Notes: generated by a model from the sequence alone, not told the origin. A DNA stretch of 64,000 nt from Pleurodeles waltl (GCF_031143425.1 NW_027150026.1:62001-126000), one strand, 5' to 3'; shown: positions 9,023 to 21,263, counted from the stretch's first letter. Program-made: numbers and translations.

Positions 9023-9592
9023 TGCTACTTCACCTTTGGTGATATTTTATACTTCATATTAAATGGCATCTGCACAAGCAGGCCGAATATAGCTATCACT
9101 CTCAATAGAGCTAAGGAAGGCGAAACACTGGGCAGGGAATGGGATCAAAAGAGTGGCCGGAGAAGGCATGAGACTACCTGTCTGGCACTCCTGCCACTTG
9201 TGCACCCCAGCTGTCGAGAAGACACATGTCGAGTAATAGCCAAGGAGATTGGGAAAGAACTTCAGTTATCATCTCGCCAGTAAGTTCCATCTGAGGTATC
9301 AGATGCATGAAGGAAGTAGCCTTATTGGGGCGTCTGACAGTGTCATTATTTTCCTAAAGTGTCATAACTGCATTCTTTTACAACCTCCTTTTTGCTTTTC
9401 TCTGGCCAGGAACATGAACTTTATAATAGTGCCTTTGAGTCACGTCAGTATGCAGGTATGGACCGAGTGTATTTTTTGCAGTAGAACGGATAGGCAAAGA
9501 TGGGAAGGCAGTGGAGCAGAGTGAACTGAGGGAAAGAAAAAGACTGCTGTGAGAGTGAGAACCTCAGCTTAAGTGGCAGCCACCCCTCGTGA

Positions 9593-9674
9593 GTAGTCGT
9601 GGCCGAGTGGTTAAGGCGATGGACTTGAAATCCATTGGGGTGTCCCCGCGCAGGTTCAAATCCTGCCGACTACG
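9593..9674 (+). tRNA. tRNA-Ser-TGA: tRNA-Ser(TGA) at third locus, unit 4
   Basis: Third-locus body with T34 at 9626, giving anticodon TGA. Confidence 0.96.
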
Positions 9675-10200
9675 TCGGTGCTCTTTCACAATGATGTGTT
9701 AGGTTTTTCCTTGGATGCCTCCTTTCCCAGGAATAAGCATGTATTATTCAACAACGTTGAGAGCACAGGTAAAACAAAGACAAGAATGTGAAACAATGCA
9801 CTGTGCAATGCCAGCATGAAAACTCTCAAGGAGTACGCTGCCCAGGCCTACAGCTTCTCAGACACTGTGTCTGTCTATTTTGGGGAGCTGCAGAGAAGCC
9901 TTGCCTGTGCTTTTCGAGCCTGCTGTCTGGGGTGAGTGCCTGGATAAATTGTTTTTGGGAAGGACAAGGCATCTAGCTCCTCTACAGGGGTCAATTTAGG
10001 AGGTTGGTGGGAAGCACAGGAAGGGGCAGGAAGGAAGCTCTCTGCTGTTGCTTCTCGGCCTAGGCAGAGCTGCAGGTGTGGTTAAAAAGGATTGGCGTTT
10101 GGCCAGGTCCCAGACCACAGTGCAACCTAGGGCAACAAGAGAGGTGAGGCTACTGAGGCCCTTACCCTGAGCCTTCTGACCCCACCGCCCCTTTGGCCCC

Positions 10201-10220
10201 GATCGGCCACGATCGGCCAA
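10201..10220. repeat. 10-bp tandem duplication (GATCGGCCAC/A)
   Basis: GATCGGCCAC followed by GATCGGCCAA, where other units have a single GATCGGCCAA. The same duplication lies at 15991, 18891, 33350, 36250, 39149, 42048, 50727, 53627, 59415 and 62315 (each 20 bp), so 11 of 22 units carry it. It is a useful haplotype marker. Confidence 0.97.
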
Positions 10221-10848
10221 AACCTCTCTATAAGGGCTAAAGGTGATTATTATATATGCCTGAGTAACTTAGGGTCCCTCGCATAAATGGACTCCTGCTG
10301 AAGGAGCTCGCCTTTGCTTTGGGACTGGCCCAACACGGCCTTGCTCTCCTCAACAAACCTGCCACCAGCCAGGAGGCTGAATGGCTTGCAGAAGGACACT
10401 CCCAGGTATGCCCAAGCACTTCATTTGCATAGAGACTACCCTCTCTTGGGCCCGCCTCCACTCACCTATTAAGTAATGTGGCTAGAATATCAAGACAGAA
10501 AGAGGAGCAGGGCCTGACAGCCTTTCAAAGGCTCAACTGAGGTGCTGGGCTGACGGCTGGGATCACCAAAGCCTGGGATGACTCCAATATGGAAGCAGAA
10601 GCCTTAGGGCAAACAAAGGTCAGCAGTTGATGTGCTGTAAAGAAGAAGGGCTGCAGAGGGCCTCAGCAAAGCCTTCGGAATACTTGTGGATTGGCAGGAG
10701 TGCCTATATTTGTTTTTTGAGAAGCACCTTGCCAGTGCAAAGGATTGCTGAGGAAGAGGAAGGAGCAGAGCGGAATGACTGGAGCCAGTGAGGTTGCCTG
10801 TGAAGACATGAAGGGCTATGTTGAAAGGGGCACCGCTTGCAGAGCCAA

Positions 10849-10930
10849 GTAGTCGTTACCAAGTGGTTAAGGCGATGGACTAGATATCATTTGGCGTCTC
10901 CACGAGTATGTTCAAATCCTGCCGACTACG
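10849..10930 (+). pseudogene. tRNA-Ser relic, unit 4
   Basis: Majority form, as at 5059-5140. Confidence 0.88.
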
Positions 10931-11536
10931 TCAGATGACATTTTTGGGATTCCTCTTCAGGGCCTCCTGCGTGGGAGAACAAGGGAGCAGCCTCTATGCA
11001 AAGCAGTCAGTAAAACAGAATATGAAGCAAAGACCATTAAAGCCACAGAAGAAAGATATGAACCCAGGCCAAATGCATCCTGCTCCCCCTCCCTCACCTG
11101 TCAGGCACTAGTCTGCAGAGAAACTGAACACGCCCACTCTCCTCCAAGGAGAATTCAGCTCAGGAAACGCCTAGCCACAGGCCCTAGATTGGACGAGGCA
11201 CTTCTTTTCATACCTGTAAAGACCAACCCGTCTCTCTGTGGAGTCCATTCATGGCCTCCAAGACAGAAGTTTTGCCATGGTGCCTATCGTGGCTGCCATC
11301 TCCCTGACGTTAAAACTACCACCTCTTCCGGCCTGATTTTTTTCCCCCGTCTCAAAACATGAACATACAAGGAGTGCTAATTTCACATGCATGCCTGCTT
11401 TTAGCTTGAGACGCTTTAGAAAGTCTTCTGTGGAATAGGAATGATGTATAGGAGAGCAGGGAAAATGGTCCAGTGAACGGAAAGAAAAAAGACTACGGAT
11501 GGAGGTAAAGTGCCCTGTTGAGATTCACTTGTGTGG

Positions 11537-11618
11537 GTAGTTGTGGCCGAGTGGTTAAGGCGATGGACTAGAAATCCATTGGGGTATCCCCGCGCAGGTT
11601 CGAATCCTGCCAACTACG
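11537..11618 (+). tRNA. tRNA-Ser-AGA: tRNA-Ser(AGA), unit 4
   Basis: Identical to 2857-2938. Confidence 0.98.
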
Positions 11619-11840
11619 CTGTCCCTTTTGTGAACAGTATTTTCCCATAATTCTTTGAAATACCTTCTGGCATAAATGCGGGCTCCAAAAGCAGGACTAA
11701 TAGGGTCAGCGGCCTGGGAGGGCTCAAACTTTTGCCATTGTGGCCTTCCTCTCTAGAAAAGGACTGCTTCTGTCCAGAGGCTAGACCGCCAGCAGAAATA
11801 GAAACGAGCTACGTTGAAAATGGACCATAGCTTTAAGCAA

Positions 11841-11922
11841 GTAGTCGTGGCCGAGTGGTTAAGGCGATGGACTTGAAATCCATTGGGGTCTCCCCGCGTA
11901 GGTTCAAATCCTGCCGACTACG
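11841..11922 (+). tRNA. tRNA-Ser-TGA: tRNA-Ser(TGA), unit 5
   Basis: Identical to the copy at 271-352. Confidence 0.97.
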
Positions 11923-12492
11923 TGCTACTTCACCTTTGGTGATATTTTATACTTCATATTAAATGGCATCTGCACAAGCAGGCCGAATATAGCTATCACT
12001 CTCAATAGAGCTAAGGAAGGCGAAACACTGGGCAGGGAATGGGATCAAAAGAGTGGCCGGAGAAGGCATGAGACTACCTGTCTGGCACTCCTGCCACTTG
12101 TGCACCCCAGCTGTCGAGAAGACACATGTCGAGTAATAGCCAAGGAGATTGGGAAAGAACTTCAGTTATCATCTCGCCAGTAAGTTCCATCTGAGGTATC
12201 AGATGCATGAAGGAAGTAGCCTTATTGGGGCGTCTGACAGTGTCATTATTTTCCTAAAGTGTCATAACTGCATTCTTTTACAACCTCCTTTTTGCTTTTC
12301 TCTGGCCAGGAACATGAACTTTATAATAGTGCCTTTGAGTCACGTCAGTATGCAGGTATGGACCGAGTGTATTTTTTGCAGTAGAACGGATAGGCAAAGA
12401 TGGGAAGGCAGTGGAGCAGAGTGAACTGAGGGAAAGAAAAAGACTGCTGTGAGAGTGAGAACCTCAGCTTAAGTGGCAGCCACCCCTCGTGA

Positions 12493-12574
12493 GTAGTCGT
12501 GGCCGAGTGGTTAAGGCGATGGACTCGAAATCCATTGGGGTGTCCCCGCGCAGGTTCAAATCCTGCCGACTACG
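12493..12574 (+). tRNA. tRNA-Ser-CGA: tRNA-Ser(CGA), unit 5
   Basis: Identical to the copy at 923-1004. Confidence 0.96.
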
Positions 12575-13738
12575 TCGGTGCTCTTTCACAATGATGTGTT
12601 AGGTTTTTCCTTGGATGCCTCCTTTCCCAGGAATAAGCATGTATTATTCAACAACGTTGAGAGCACAGGAAAAACAAAGACAAGAATGTGAAACAATGCA
12701 CTGTGCAATGCCAGCATGAAAACTCTCAAGGAGTACGCTGCCCAGGCCTACAGCTTCTCAGACACTGTATCTGTCTATTTTGGGGAGCTGCAGAGAAGCC
12801 TTGCCTGTGCTTTTCGAGCCTGCTGTCTGGGGTGAGTGCCTGGATAAATTGTTGTTGGGAAGGACAAGGCAGCTAGCTCCTCTACAGGGGTCAATTTAGG
12901 AGGTTGGTGGGAAGCACAGGAAGGGGCAGGAAGGAAGCTCTCTGCTGTTGCTTCTCGGCCTAGGCAGAGCTGCAGGTGTGGTTAAAAAGGATTGGCGTTT
13001 GGCCAGGTCCCAGACCACAGTGCAACCTAGGGCAACAAGAGAGGTGAGGCTACTGAGGCCCTTACCCTGAGCCTTCTGACCCCACCGCCCCTTTGGCCCC
13101 GATCGGCCAAAACCTCTCTATAAGGGCTAAAGGTGATTATTATATATGCCTGAGTAACTTAGGGTCCCTCGCATAAATGGACTCCTGCTGAAGGAGCTCG
13201 CCTTTGCTTTGGGACTGGCCCAACACGGCCTTGCTCTCCTCAACAAACCTGCCACCAGCCAGGAGGCTGAATGGCTTGCAGAAGGACACTCCCAGGTATG
13301 CCCAAGCACTTCATTTGCATAGAGACTACCCTCTCTTGGGCCCGCCTCCACTCACCTATTAAGTAATGTGGCTAGAATATCAAGACAGAAAGAGGAGCAG
13401 GGCCTGACAGCCTTTCAAAGGCTCAACTGAGGTGCTGGGCTGACGGCTGGGATCACCAAAGCCTGGGATGACTCCAATATGGAAGCAGAAGCCTTAGGGC
13501 AAACAAAGGTCAGCAGTTGATGTGCTGTAAAGAAGAAGGGCTGCAGAGGGCCTCAGCAAAGCCTTCGGAATACTTGTGGATTGGCAGGAGTGCCTATATT
13601 TGTTTTTTGAGAAGCACCTTGCCAGTGCAAAGGATTGCTGAGGAAGAGGAAGGAGCAGAGCGGAATGACTGGAGCCAGTGAGGTTGCCTGTGAAGACATG
13701 AAGGGCTATGTTGAAAGGGGCACCGCTTGCAGAGCCAA

Positions 13739-13820
13739 GTAGTCGTTACCAAGTGGTTAAGGCGATGGACTAGATATCATTTGGCGTCTCCACGAGTATG
13801 TTCAAATCCTGCCGACTACG
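13739..13820 (+). pseudogene. tRNA-Ser relic, unit 5
   Basis: Majority form, as at 5059-5140. Confidence 0.88.
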
Positions 13821-14426
13821 TCAGATGACATTTTTGGGATTCCTCTTCAGGGCCTCCTGCGTGGGAGAACAAGGGAGCAGCCTCTATGCAAAGCAGTCAG
13901 TAAAACAGAATATGAAGCAAAGACCATTAAAGCCACAGAAGAAAGATATGAACCCAGGCCAAATGCATCCTGCTCCCCCTCCCTCACCTGTCAGGCACTA
14001 GTCTGCAGAGAAACTGAACACGCCCACTCTCCTCCAAGGAGAATTCAGCTCAGGAAACGCCTAGCCACAGGCCCTAGATTGGACGAGGCACTTCTTTTCA
14101 TACCTGTAAAGACCAACCCGTCTCTCTGTGGAGTCCATTCATGGCCTCCAAGACAGAAGTTTTGCCATGGTGCCTATCGTGGCTGCCATCTCCCTGACGT
14201 TAAAGCTACCACCTCTTCCGGCCTGATTTTTTTCCCCCGTCTCAAAACATGAACATACAAGGAGTGCTAATTTCACATGCATGCCTGCTTTTAGCTTGAG
14301 ACGCTTTAGAAAGTCTTCTGTGGAATAGGAATGATGTATAGGAGAGCAGGGAAAATGGTCCAGTGAACGGAAAGAAAAAAGACTACGGATGGAGGTAAAG
14401 TGCCCTGTTGAGATTCACTTGTGTGG

Positions 14427-14508
14427 GTAGTTGTGGCCGAGTGGTTAAGGCGATGGACTAGAAATCCATTGGGGTATCCCCGCGCAGGTTCGAATCCTGC
14501 CAACTACG
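14427..14508 (+). tRNA. tRNA-Ser-AGA: tRNA-Ser(AGA), unit 5
   Basis: Identical to 2857-2938. Confidence 0.98.
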
Positions 14509-14730
14509 CTGTCCCTTTTGTGAACAGTATTTTCCCATAATTCTTTGAAATACCTTCTGGCATAAATGCGGGCTCCAAAAGCAGGACTAATAGGGTCAGC
14601 GGCCTGGGAGGGCTCAAACTTTTGCCATTGTGGCCTTCCTCTCTAGAAAAGGACTGCTTCTGTCCAGAGGCTAGACCGCCAGCAGAAATAGAAACGAGCT
14701 ACGTTGAAAATGGACCATAGCTTTAAGCAA

Positions 14731-14812
14731 GTAGTCGTGGCCGAGTGGTTAAGGCGATGGACTTGAAATCCATTGGGGTCTCCCCGCGTAGGTTCAAATC
14801 CTGCCGACTACG
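14731..14812 (+). tRNA. tRNA-Ser-TGA: tRNA-Ser(TGA), unit 6
   Basis: Identical to the copy at 271-352. Confidence 0.97.
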
Positions 14813-15382
14813 TGCTACTTCACCTTTGGTGATATTTTATACTTCATATTAAATGGCATCTGCACAAGCAGGCCGAATATAGCTATCACTCTCAATAGAG
14901 CTAAGGAAGGCGAAACACTGGGCAGGGAATGGGATCAAAAGAGTGGCCGGAGAAGGCATGAGACTACCTGTCTGGCACTCCTGCCACTTGTGCACCCCAG
15001 CTGTCGAGAAGACACATGTCGAGTAATAGCCAAGGAGATTGGGAAAGAACTTCAGTTATCATCTCGCCAGTAAGTTCCATCTGAGGTATCAGATGCATGA
15101 AGGAAGTAGCCTTATTGGGGCGTCTGACAGTGTCATTATTTTCCTAAAGTGTCATAACTGCATTCTTTTACAACCTCCTTTTTGCTTTTCTCTGGCCAGG
15201 AACATGAACTTTATAATAGTGCCTTTGAGTCACGTCAGTATGCAGGTATGGACCGAGTGTATTTTTTGCAGTAGAACGGATAGGCAAAGATGGGAAGGCA
15301 GTGGAGCAGAGTGAACTGAGGGAAAGAAAAAGACTGCTGTGAGAGTGAGAACCTCAGCTTAAGTGGCAGCCACCCCTCGTGA

Positions 15383-15464
15383 GTAGTCGTGGCCGAGTGG
15401 TTAAGGCGATGGACTTGAAATCCATTGGGGTGTCCCCGCGCAGGTTCAAATCCTGCCGACTACG
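15383..15464 (+). tRNA. tRNA-Ser-TGA: tRNA-Ser(TGA) at third locus, unit 6
   Basis: Third-locus body with T34 at 15416. Confidence 0.96.
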
Positions 15465-16638
15465 TCGGTGCTCTTTCACAATGATGTGTTAGGTTTTTCC
15501 TTGGATGCCTCCTTTCCCAGGAATAAGCATGTATTATTCAACAACGTTGAGAGCACAGGTAAAACAAAGACAAGAATGTGAAACAATGCACTGTGCAATG
15601 CCAGCATGAAAACTCTCAAGGAGTACGCTGCCCAGGCCTACAGCTTCTCAGACACTGTGTCTGTCTATTTTGGGGAGCTGCAGAGAAGCCTTGCCTGTGC
15701 TTTTCGAGCCTGCTGTCTGGGGTGAGTGCCTGGATAAATTGTTTTTGGGAAGGACAAGGCATCTAGCTCCTCTACAGGGGTCAATTTAGGAGGTTGGTGG
15801 GAAGCACAGGAAGGGGCAGGAAGGAAGCTCTCTGCTGTTGCTTCTCGGCCTAGGCAGAGCTGCAGGTGTGGTTAAAAAGGATTGGCGTTTGGCCAGGTCC
15901 CAGACCACAGTGCAACCTAGGGCAACAAGAGAGGTGAGGCTACTGAGGCCCTTACCCTGAGCCTTCTGACCCCACCGCCCCTTTGGCCCCGATCGGCCAC
16001 GATCGGCCAAAACCTCTCTATAAGGGCTAAAGGTGATTATTATATATGCCTGAGTAACTTAGGGTCCCTCGCATAAATGGACTCCTGCTGAAGGAGCTCG
16101 CCTTTGCTTTGGGACTGGCCCAACACGGCCTTGCTCTCCTCAACAAACCTGCCACCAGCCAGGAGGCTGAATGGCTTGCAGAAGGACACTCCCAGGTATG
16201 CCCAAGCACTTCATTTGCATAGAGACTACCCTCTCTTGGGCCCGCCTCCACTCACCTATTAAGTAATGTGGCTAGAATATCAAGACAGAAAGAGGAGCAG
16301 GGCCTGACAGCCTTTCAAAGGCTCAACTGAGGTGCTGGGCTGACGGCTGGGATCACCAAAGCCTGGGATGACTCCAATATGGAAGCAGAAGCCTTAGGGC
16401 AAACAAAGGTCAGCAGTTGATGTGCTGTAAAGAAGAAGGGCTGCAGAGGGCCTCAGCAAAGCCTTCGGAATACTTGTGGATTGGCAGGAGTGCCTATATT
16501 TGTTTTTTGAGAAGCACCTTGCCAGTGCAAAGGATTGCTGAGGAAGAGGAAGGAGCAGAGCGGAATGACTGGAGCCAGTGAGGTTGCCTGTGAAGACATG
16601 AAGGGCTATGTTGAAAGGGGCACCGCTTGCAGAGCCAA

Positions 16639-16720
16639 GTAGTCGTTACCAAGTGGTTAAGGCGATGGACTAGATATCATTTGGCGTCTCCACGAGTATG
16701 TTCAAATCCTGCCGACTACG
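16639..16720 (+). pseudogene. tRNA-Ser relic, unit 6
   Basis: Majority form, as at 5059-5140. Confidence 0.88.
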
Positions 16721-17326
16721 TCAGATGACATTTTTGGGATTCCTCTTCAGGGCCTCCTGCGTGGGAGAACAAGGGAGCAGCCTCTATGCAAAGCAGTCAG
16801 TAAAACAGAATATGAAGCAAAGACCATTAAAGCCACAGAAGAAAGATATGAACCCAGGCCAAATGCATCCTGCTCCCCCTCCCTCACCTGTCAGGCACTA
16901 GTCTGCAGAGAAACTGAACACGCCCACTCTCCTCCAAGGAGAATTCAGCTCAGGAAACGCCTAGCCACAGGCCCTAGATTGGACGAGGCACTTCTTTTCA
17001 TACCTGTAAAGACCAACCCGTCTCTCTGTGGAGTCCATTCATGGCCTCCAAGACAGAAGTTTTGCCATGGTGCCTATCGTGGCTGCCATCTCCCTGACGT
17101 TAAAACTACCACCTCTTCCGGCCTGATTTTTTTCCCCCGTCTCAAAACATGAACATACAAGGAGTGCTAATTTCACATGCATGCCTGCTTTTAGCTTGAG
17201 ACGCTTTAGAAAGTCTTCAGTGGAATAGGAATGATGTATAGGAGAGCAGGGAAAATGGTCCAGTGAACGGAAAGAAAAAAGACTACGGATGGAGGTAAAG
17301 TGCCCTGTTGAGCTTCACTTGTGTGG

Positions 17327-17408
17327 GTAGTTGTGGCCGAGTGGTTAAGGCGATGGACTAGAAATCCATTGGGGTATCCCCGCGCAGGTTCGAATCCTGC
17401 CAACTACG
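17327..17408 (+). tRNA. tRNA-Ser-AGA: tRNA-Ser(AGA), unit 6
   Basis: Gene identical to 2857-2938. The 5' flank differs by one base (AGCTTCACTT instead of AGATTCACTT), as in unit 12. Confidence 0.98.
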
Positions 17409-17630
17409 CTGTCCCTTTTGTGAACAGTATTTTCCCATAATTCTTTGAAATACCTTCTGGCATAAATGCGGGCTCCAAAAGCAGGACTAATAGGGTCAGC
17501 GGCCTGGGAGGGCTCAAACTTTTGCCATTGTGGCCTTCCTCTCTAGAAAAGGACTGCTTCTGTCCAGAGGCTAGACCGCCAGCAGAAATAGAAACGAGCT
17601 ACGTTGAAAATGGGCCATAGCTTTAACCAA

Positions 17631-17712
17631 GTAGTCGTGGCCGAGTGGTTAAGGCGATGGACTTGAAATCCATTGGGGTCTCCCCGCGTAGGTTCAAATC
17701 CTGCCGACTACG
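17631..17712 (+). tRNA. tRNA-Ser-TGA: tRNA-Ser(TGA), unit 7
   Basis: Gene identical to 271-352; the 5' flank reads TTTAACCAA instead of TTTAAGCAA. Confidence 0.97.
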
Positions 17713-18282
17713 TGCTACTTCACCTTTGGTGATATTTTATACTTCATATTAAATGGCATCTGCACAAGCAGGCCGAATATAGCTATCACTCTCAATAGAG
17801 CTAAGGAAGGCGAAACACTGGGCAGGGAATGGGATCAAAAGAGTGGCCGGAGAAGGCATGAGACTACCTGTCTGGCACTCCTGCCACTTGTGCACCCCAG
17901 CTGTCGAGAAGACACATGTCGAGTAATAGCCAAGGAGATTGGGAAAGAACTTCAGTTATCATCTCGCCAGTAAGTTCCATCTGAGGTATCAGATGCATGA
18001 AGGAAGTAGCCTTATTGGGGCGTCTGACAGTGTCATTATTTTCCTAAAGTGTCATAACTGCATTCTTTTACAACCTCCTTTTTGCTTTTCTCTGGCCAGG
18101 AACATGAACTTTATAATAGTGCCTTTGAGTCACGTCAGTATGCAGGTATGGACCGAGTGTATTTTTTGCAGTAGAACGGATAGGCAAAGATGGGAAGGCA
18201 GTGGAGCAGAGTGAACTGAGGGAAAGAAAAAGACTGCTGTGAGAGTGAGAACCTCAGCTTAAGTGGCAGCCACCCCTCGTGA

Positions 18283-18364
18283 GTAGTCGTGGCCGAGTGG
18301 TTAAGGCGATGGACTCGAAATCCATTGGGGTGTCCCCGCGCAGGTTCAAATCCTGCCGACTACG
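18283..18364 (+). tRNA. tRNA-Ser-CGA: tRNA-Ser(CGA), unit 7
   Basis: Identical to the copy at 923-1004. Confidence 0.96.
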
Positions 18365-19538
18365 TCGGTGCTCTTTCACAATGATGTGTTAGGTTTTTCC
18401 TTGGATGCCTCCTTTCCCAGGAATAAGCATGTATTATTCAACAACGTTGAGAGCACAGGTAAAACAAAGACAAGAATGTGAAACAATGCACTGTGCAATG
18501 CCAGCATGAAAACTCTCAAGGAGTACGCTGCCCAGGCCTACAGCTTCTCAGACACTGTGTCTGTCTATTTTGGGGAGCTGCAGAGAAGCCTTGCCTGTGC
18601 TTTTCGAGCCTGCTGTCTGGGGTGAGTGCCTGGATAAATTGTTGTTGGGAAGGACAAGGCAGCTAGCTCCTCTACAGGGGTCAATTTAGGAGGTTGGTGG
18701 GAAGCACAGGAAGGGGCAGGAAGGAAGCTCTCTGCTGTTGCTTCTCGGCCTAGGCAGAGCTGCAGGTGTGGTTAAAAAGGATTGGCGTTTGGCCAGGTCC
18801 CAGACCACAGTGCAACCTAGGGCAACAAGAGAGGTGAGGCTACTGAGGCCCTTACCCTGAGCCTTCTGACCCCACCGCCCCTTTGGCCCCGATCGGCCAC
18901 GATCGGCCAAAACCTCTCTATAAGGGCTAAAGGTGATTATTATATATGCCTGAGTAACTTAGGGTCACTCGCATAAATGGACTCCTGCTGAAGGAGCTCG
19001 CCTTTGCTTTGGGACTGGCCCAACACGGCCTTGCTCTCCTCAACAAACCTGCCACCAGCCAGGAGGCTGAATGGCTTGCAGAAGGACACTCCCAGGTATG
19101 CCCAAGCACTTCATTTGCATAGAGACTACCCTCTCTTGGGCCCGCCTCCACTCACCTATTAAGTAATGTGGCTAGAATATCAAGACAGAAAGAGGAGCAG
19201 GGCCTGACAGCCTTTCAAAGGCTCAACTGAGGTGCTGGGCTGACGGCTGGGATCACCAAAGCCTGGGATGACTCCAATATGGAAGCAGAAGCCTTAGGGC
19301 AAACAAAGGTCAGCAGTTGATGTGCTGTAAAGAAGAAGGGCTGCAGAGGGCCTCAGCAAAGCCTTCGGAATACTTGTGGATTGGCAGGAGTGCCTATATT
19401 TGTTTTTTGAGAAGCACCTTGCCAGTGCAAAGGATTGCTGAGGAAGAGGAAGGAGCAGAGCGGAATGACTGGAGCCAGTGAGGTTGCCTGTGAAGACATG
19501 AAGGGCTATGTTGAAAGGGGCACCGCTTGCAGAGCCAA

Positions 19539-19620
19539 GTAGTCGTTACCAAGTGGTTAAGGCGATGGACTAGATATCATTTGGCGTCTCCACGAGTATG
19601 TTCAAATCCTGCCGACTACG
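19539..19620 (+). pseudogene. tRNA-Ser relic, unit 7
   Basis: Majority form, as at 5059-5140. Confidence 0.88.
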
Positions 19621-20225
19621 TCAGATGACATTTTTGGGATTCCTCTTCAGGGCCTCCTGCGTGGGAGAACAAGGGAGCAGCCTCTATGCAAAGCAGTCAG
19701 TAAAACAGAATATGAAGCAAAGACCATTAAAGCCACAGAAGAAAGATATGAACCCAGGCCAAATGCATCCTGCTCCCCCTCCCTCACCTGTCAGGCACTA
19801 GTCTGCAGAGAAACTGAACACGCCCACTCTCCTCCAAGGAGAATTCAGCTCAGGAAACGCCTAGCCACAGGCCCTAGATTGGACGAGGCACTTCTTTTCA
19901 TACCTGTAAAGACCAACCCGTCTCTCTGTGGAGTCCATTCATGGCCTCCAAGACAGAAGTTTTGCCATGGTGCCTATCGTGGCTGCCATCTCCCTGACGT
20001 TAAAGCTACCACCTCTTCCGGCCTGATTTTTTTCCCCCGTCTCAAAACATGAACATACAAGGAGTGCTAATTTCACATGCATGCCTGCTTTTAGCTTGAG
20101 ACGCTTTAGAAAGTCTTCTGTGGAATAGGAATGATGTATAGGAGAGCAGGGAAAATGGTCCAGTGAACGGAAAAAAAAAGACTACGGATGGAGGTAAAGT
20201 GCCCTGTTGAGATTCACTTGTGTGG

Positions 20226-20307
20226 GTAGTTGTGGCCGAGTGGTTAAGGCGATGGACTAGAAATCCATTGGGGTATCCCCGCGCAGGTTCGAATCCTGCC
20301 AACTACG
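20226..20307 (+). tRNA. tRNA-Ser-AGA: tRNA-Ser(AGA), unit 7
   Basis: Identical to 2857-2938. Confidence 0.98.
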
Positions 20308-20529
20308 CTGTCCCTTTTGTGAACAGTATTTTCCCATAATTCTTTGAAATACCTTCTGGCATAAATGCGGGCTCCAAAAGCAGGACTAATAGGGTCAGCG
20401 GCCTGGGAGGGCTCAAACTTTTGCCATTGTGGCCTTCCTCTCTAGAAAAGGACTGCTTCTGTCCAGAGGCTAGACCGCCAGCAGAAATAGAAACGAGCTA
20501 CGTTGAAAATGGACCATAGCTTTAAGCAA

Positions 20530-20611
20530 GTAGTCGTGGCCGAGTGGTTAAGGCGATGGACTTGAAATCCATTGGGGTCTCCCCGCGTAGGTTCAAATCC
20601 TGCCGACTACG
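20530..20611 (+). tRNA. tRNA-Ser-TGA: tRNA-Ser(TGA), unit 8
   Basis: Identical to the copy at 271-352. Confidence 0.97.
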
Positions 20612-21181
20612 TGCTACTTCACCTTTGGTGATATTTTATACTTCATATTAAATGGCATCTGCACAAGCAGGCCGAATATAGCTATCACTCTCAATAGAGC
20701 TAAGGAAGGCGAAACACTGGGCAGGGAATGGGATCAAAAGAGTGGCCGGAGAAGGCATGAGACTACCTGTCTGGCACTCCTGCCACTTGTGCACCCCAGC
20801 TGTCGAGAAGACACATGTCGAGTAATAGCCAAGGAGATTGGGAAAGAACTTCAGTTATCATCTCGCCAGTAAGTTCCATCTGAGGTATCAGATGCATGAA
20901 GGAAGTAGCCTTATTGGGGCGTCTGACAGTGTCATTATTTTCCTAAAGTGTCATAACTGCATTCTTTTACAACCTCCTTTTTGCTTTTCTCTGGCCAGGA
21001 ACATGAACTTTATAATAGTGCCTTTGAGTCACGTCAGTATGCAGGTATGGACCGAGTGTATTTTTTGCAGTAGAACGGATAGGCAAAGATGGGAAGGCAG
21101 TGGAGCAGAGTGAACTGAGGGAAAGAAAAAGACTGCTGTGAGAGTGAGAACCTCAGCTTAAGTGGCAGCCACCCCTCGTGA

Positions 21182-21263
21182 GTAGTCGTGGCCGAGTGGT
21201 TAAGGCGATGGACTCGAAATCCATTGGGGTGTCCCCGCGCAGGTTCAAATCCTGCCGACTACG
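21182..21263 (+). tRNA. tRNA-Ser-CGA: tRNA-Ser(CGA), unit 8
   Basis: Identical to the copy at 923-1004. Confidence 0.96.

Larger units (their letters stand above)
8941..11840 (+). repeat. Array unit 4 (2900 bp)
   Basis: TGA-bearing haplotype: third gene TGA, then a run of linked markers (CTGTGTCTG, GTTTTTGGG, GGCATCTAG) and the 10-bp duplication at 10201-10220. Also AAAACTACC near 11314, shared with units 6 and 12. Confidence 0.97.
11841..14730 (+). repeat. Array unit 5 (2890 bp)
   Basis: Third gene CGA; no duplication. Private T-to-A change at 12670. Confidence 0.97.
14731..17630 (+). repeat. Array unit 6 (2900 bp)
   Basis: TGA-bearing haplotype with the 10-bp duplication. Its last ~420 bp carries markers at 17219 (A), AGCTTC near 17313, GGGCCATAG near 17613 and TTAACC near 17627 that recur only in unit 12. 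Confidence 0.97.
17631..20529 (+). repeat. Array unit 7 (2899 bp)
   Basis: Third gene CGA with CTGTGTCTG downstream; 10-bp duplication; A-run contracted to nine A near 20171 (shared with units 13 and 14). Private C-to-A change at 18967. Confidence 0.97.

Noticed and set aside
9996..10220. 74-codon minus-strand frame present only in some units
   Set aside because: It exists only because the 10-bp duplication supplies a start codon region; an artefact of the duplication.
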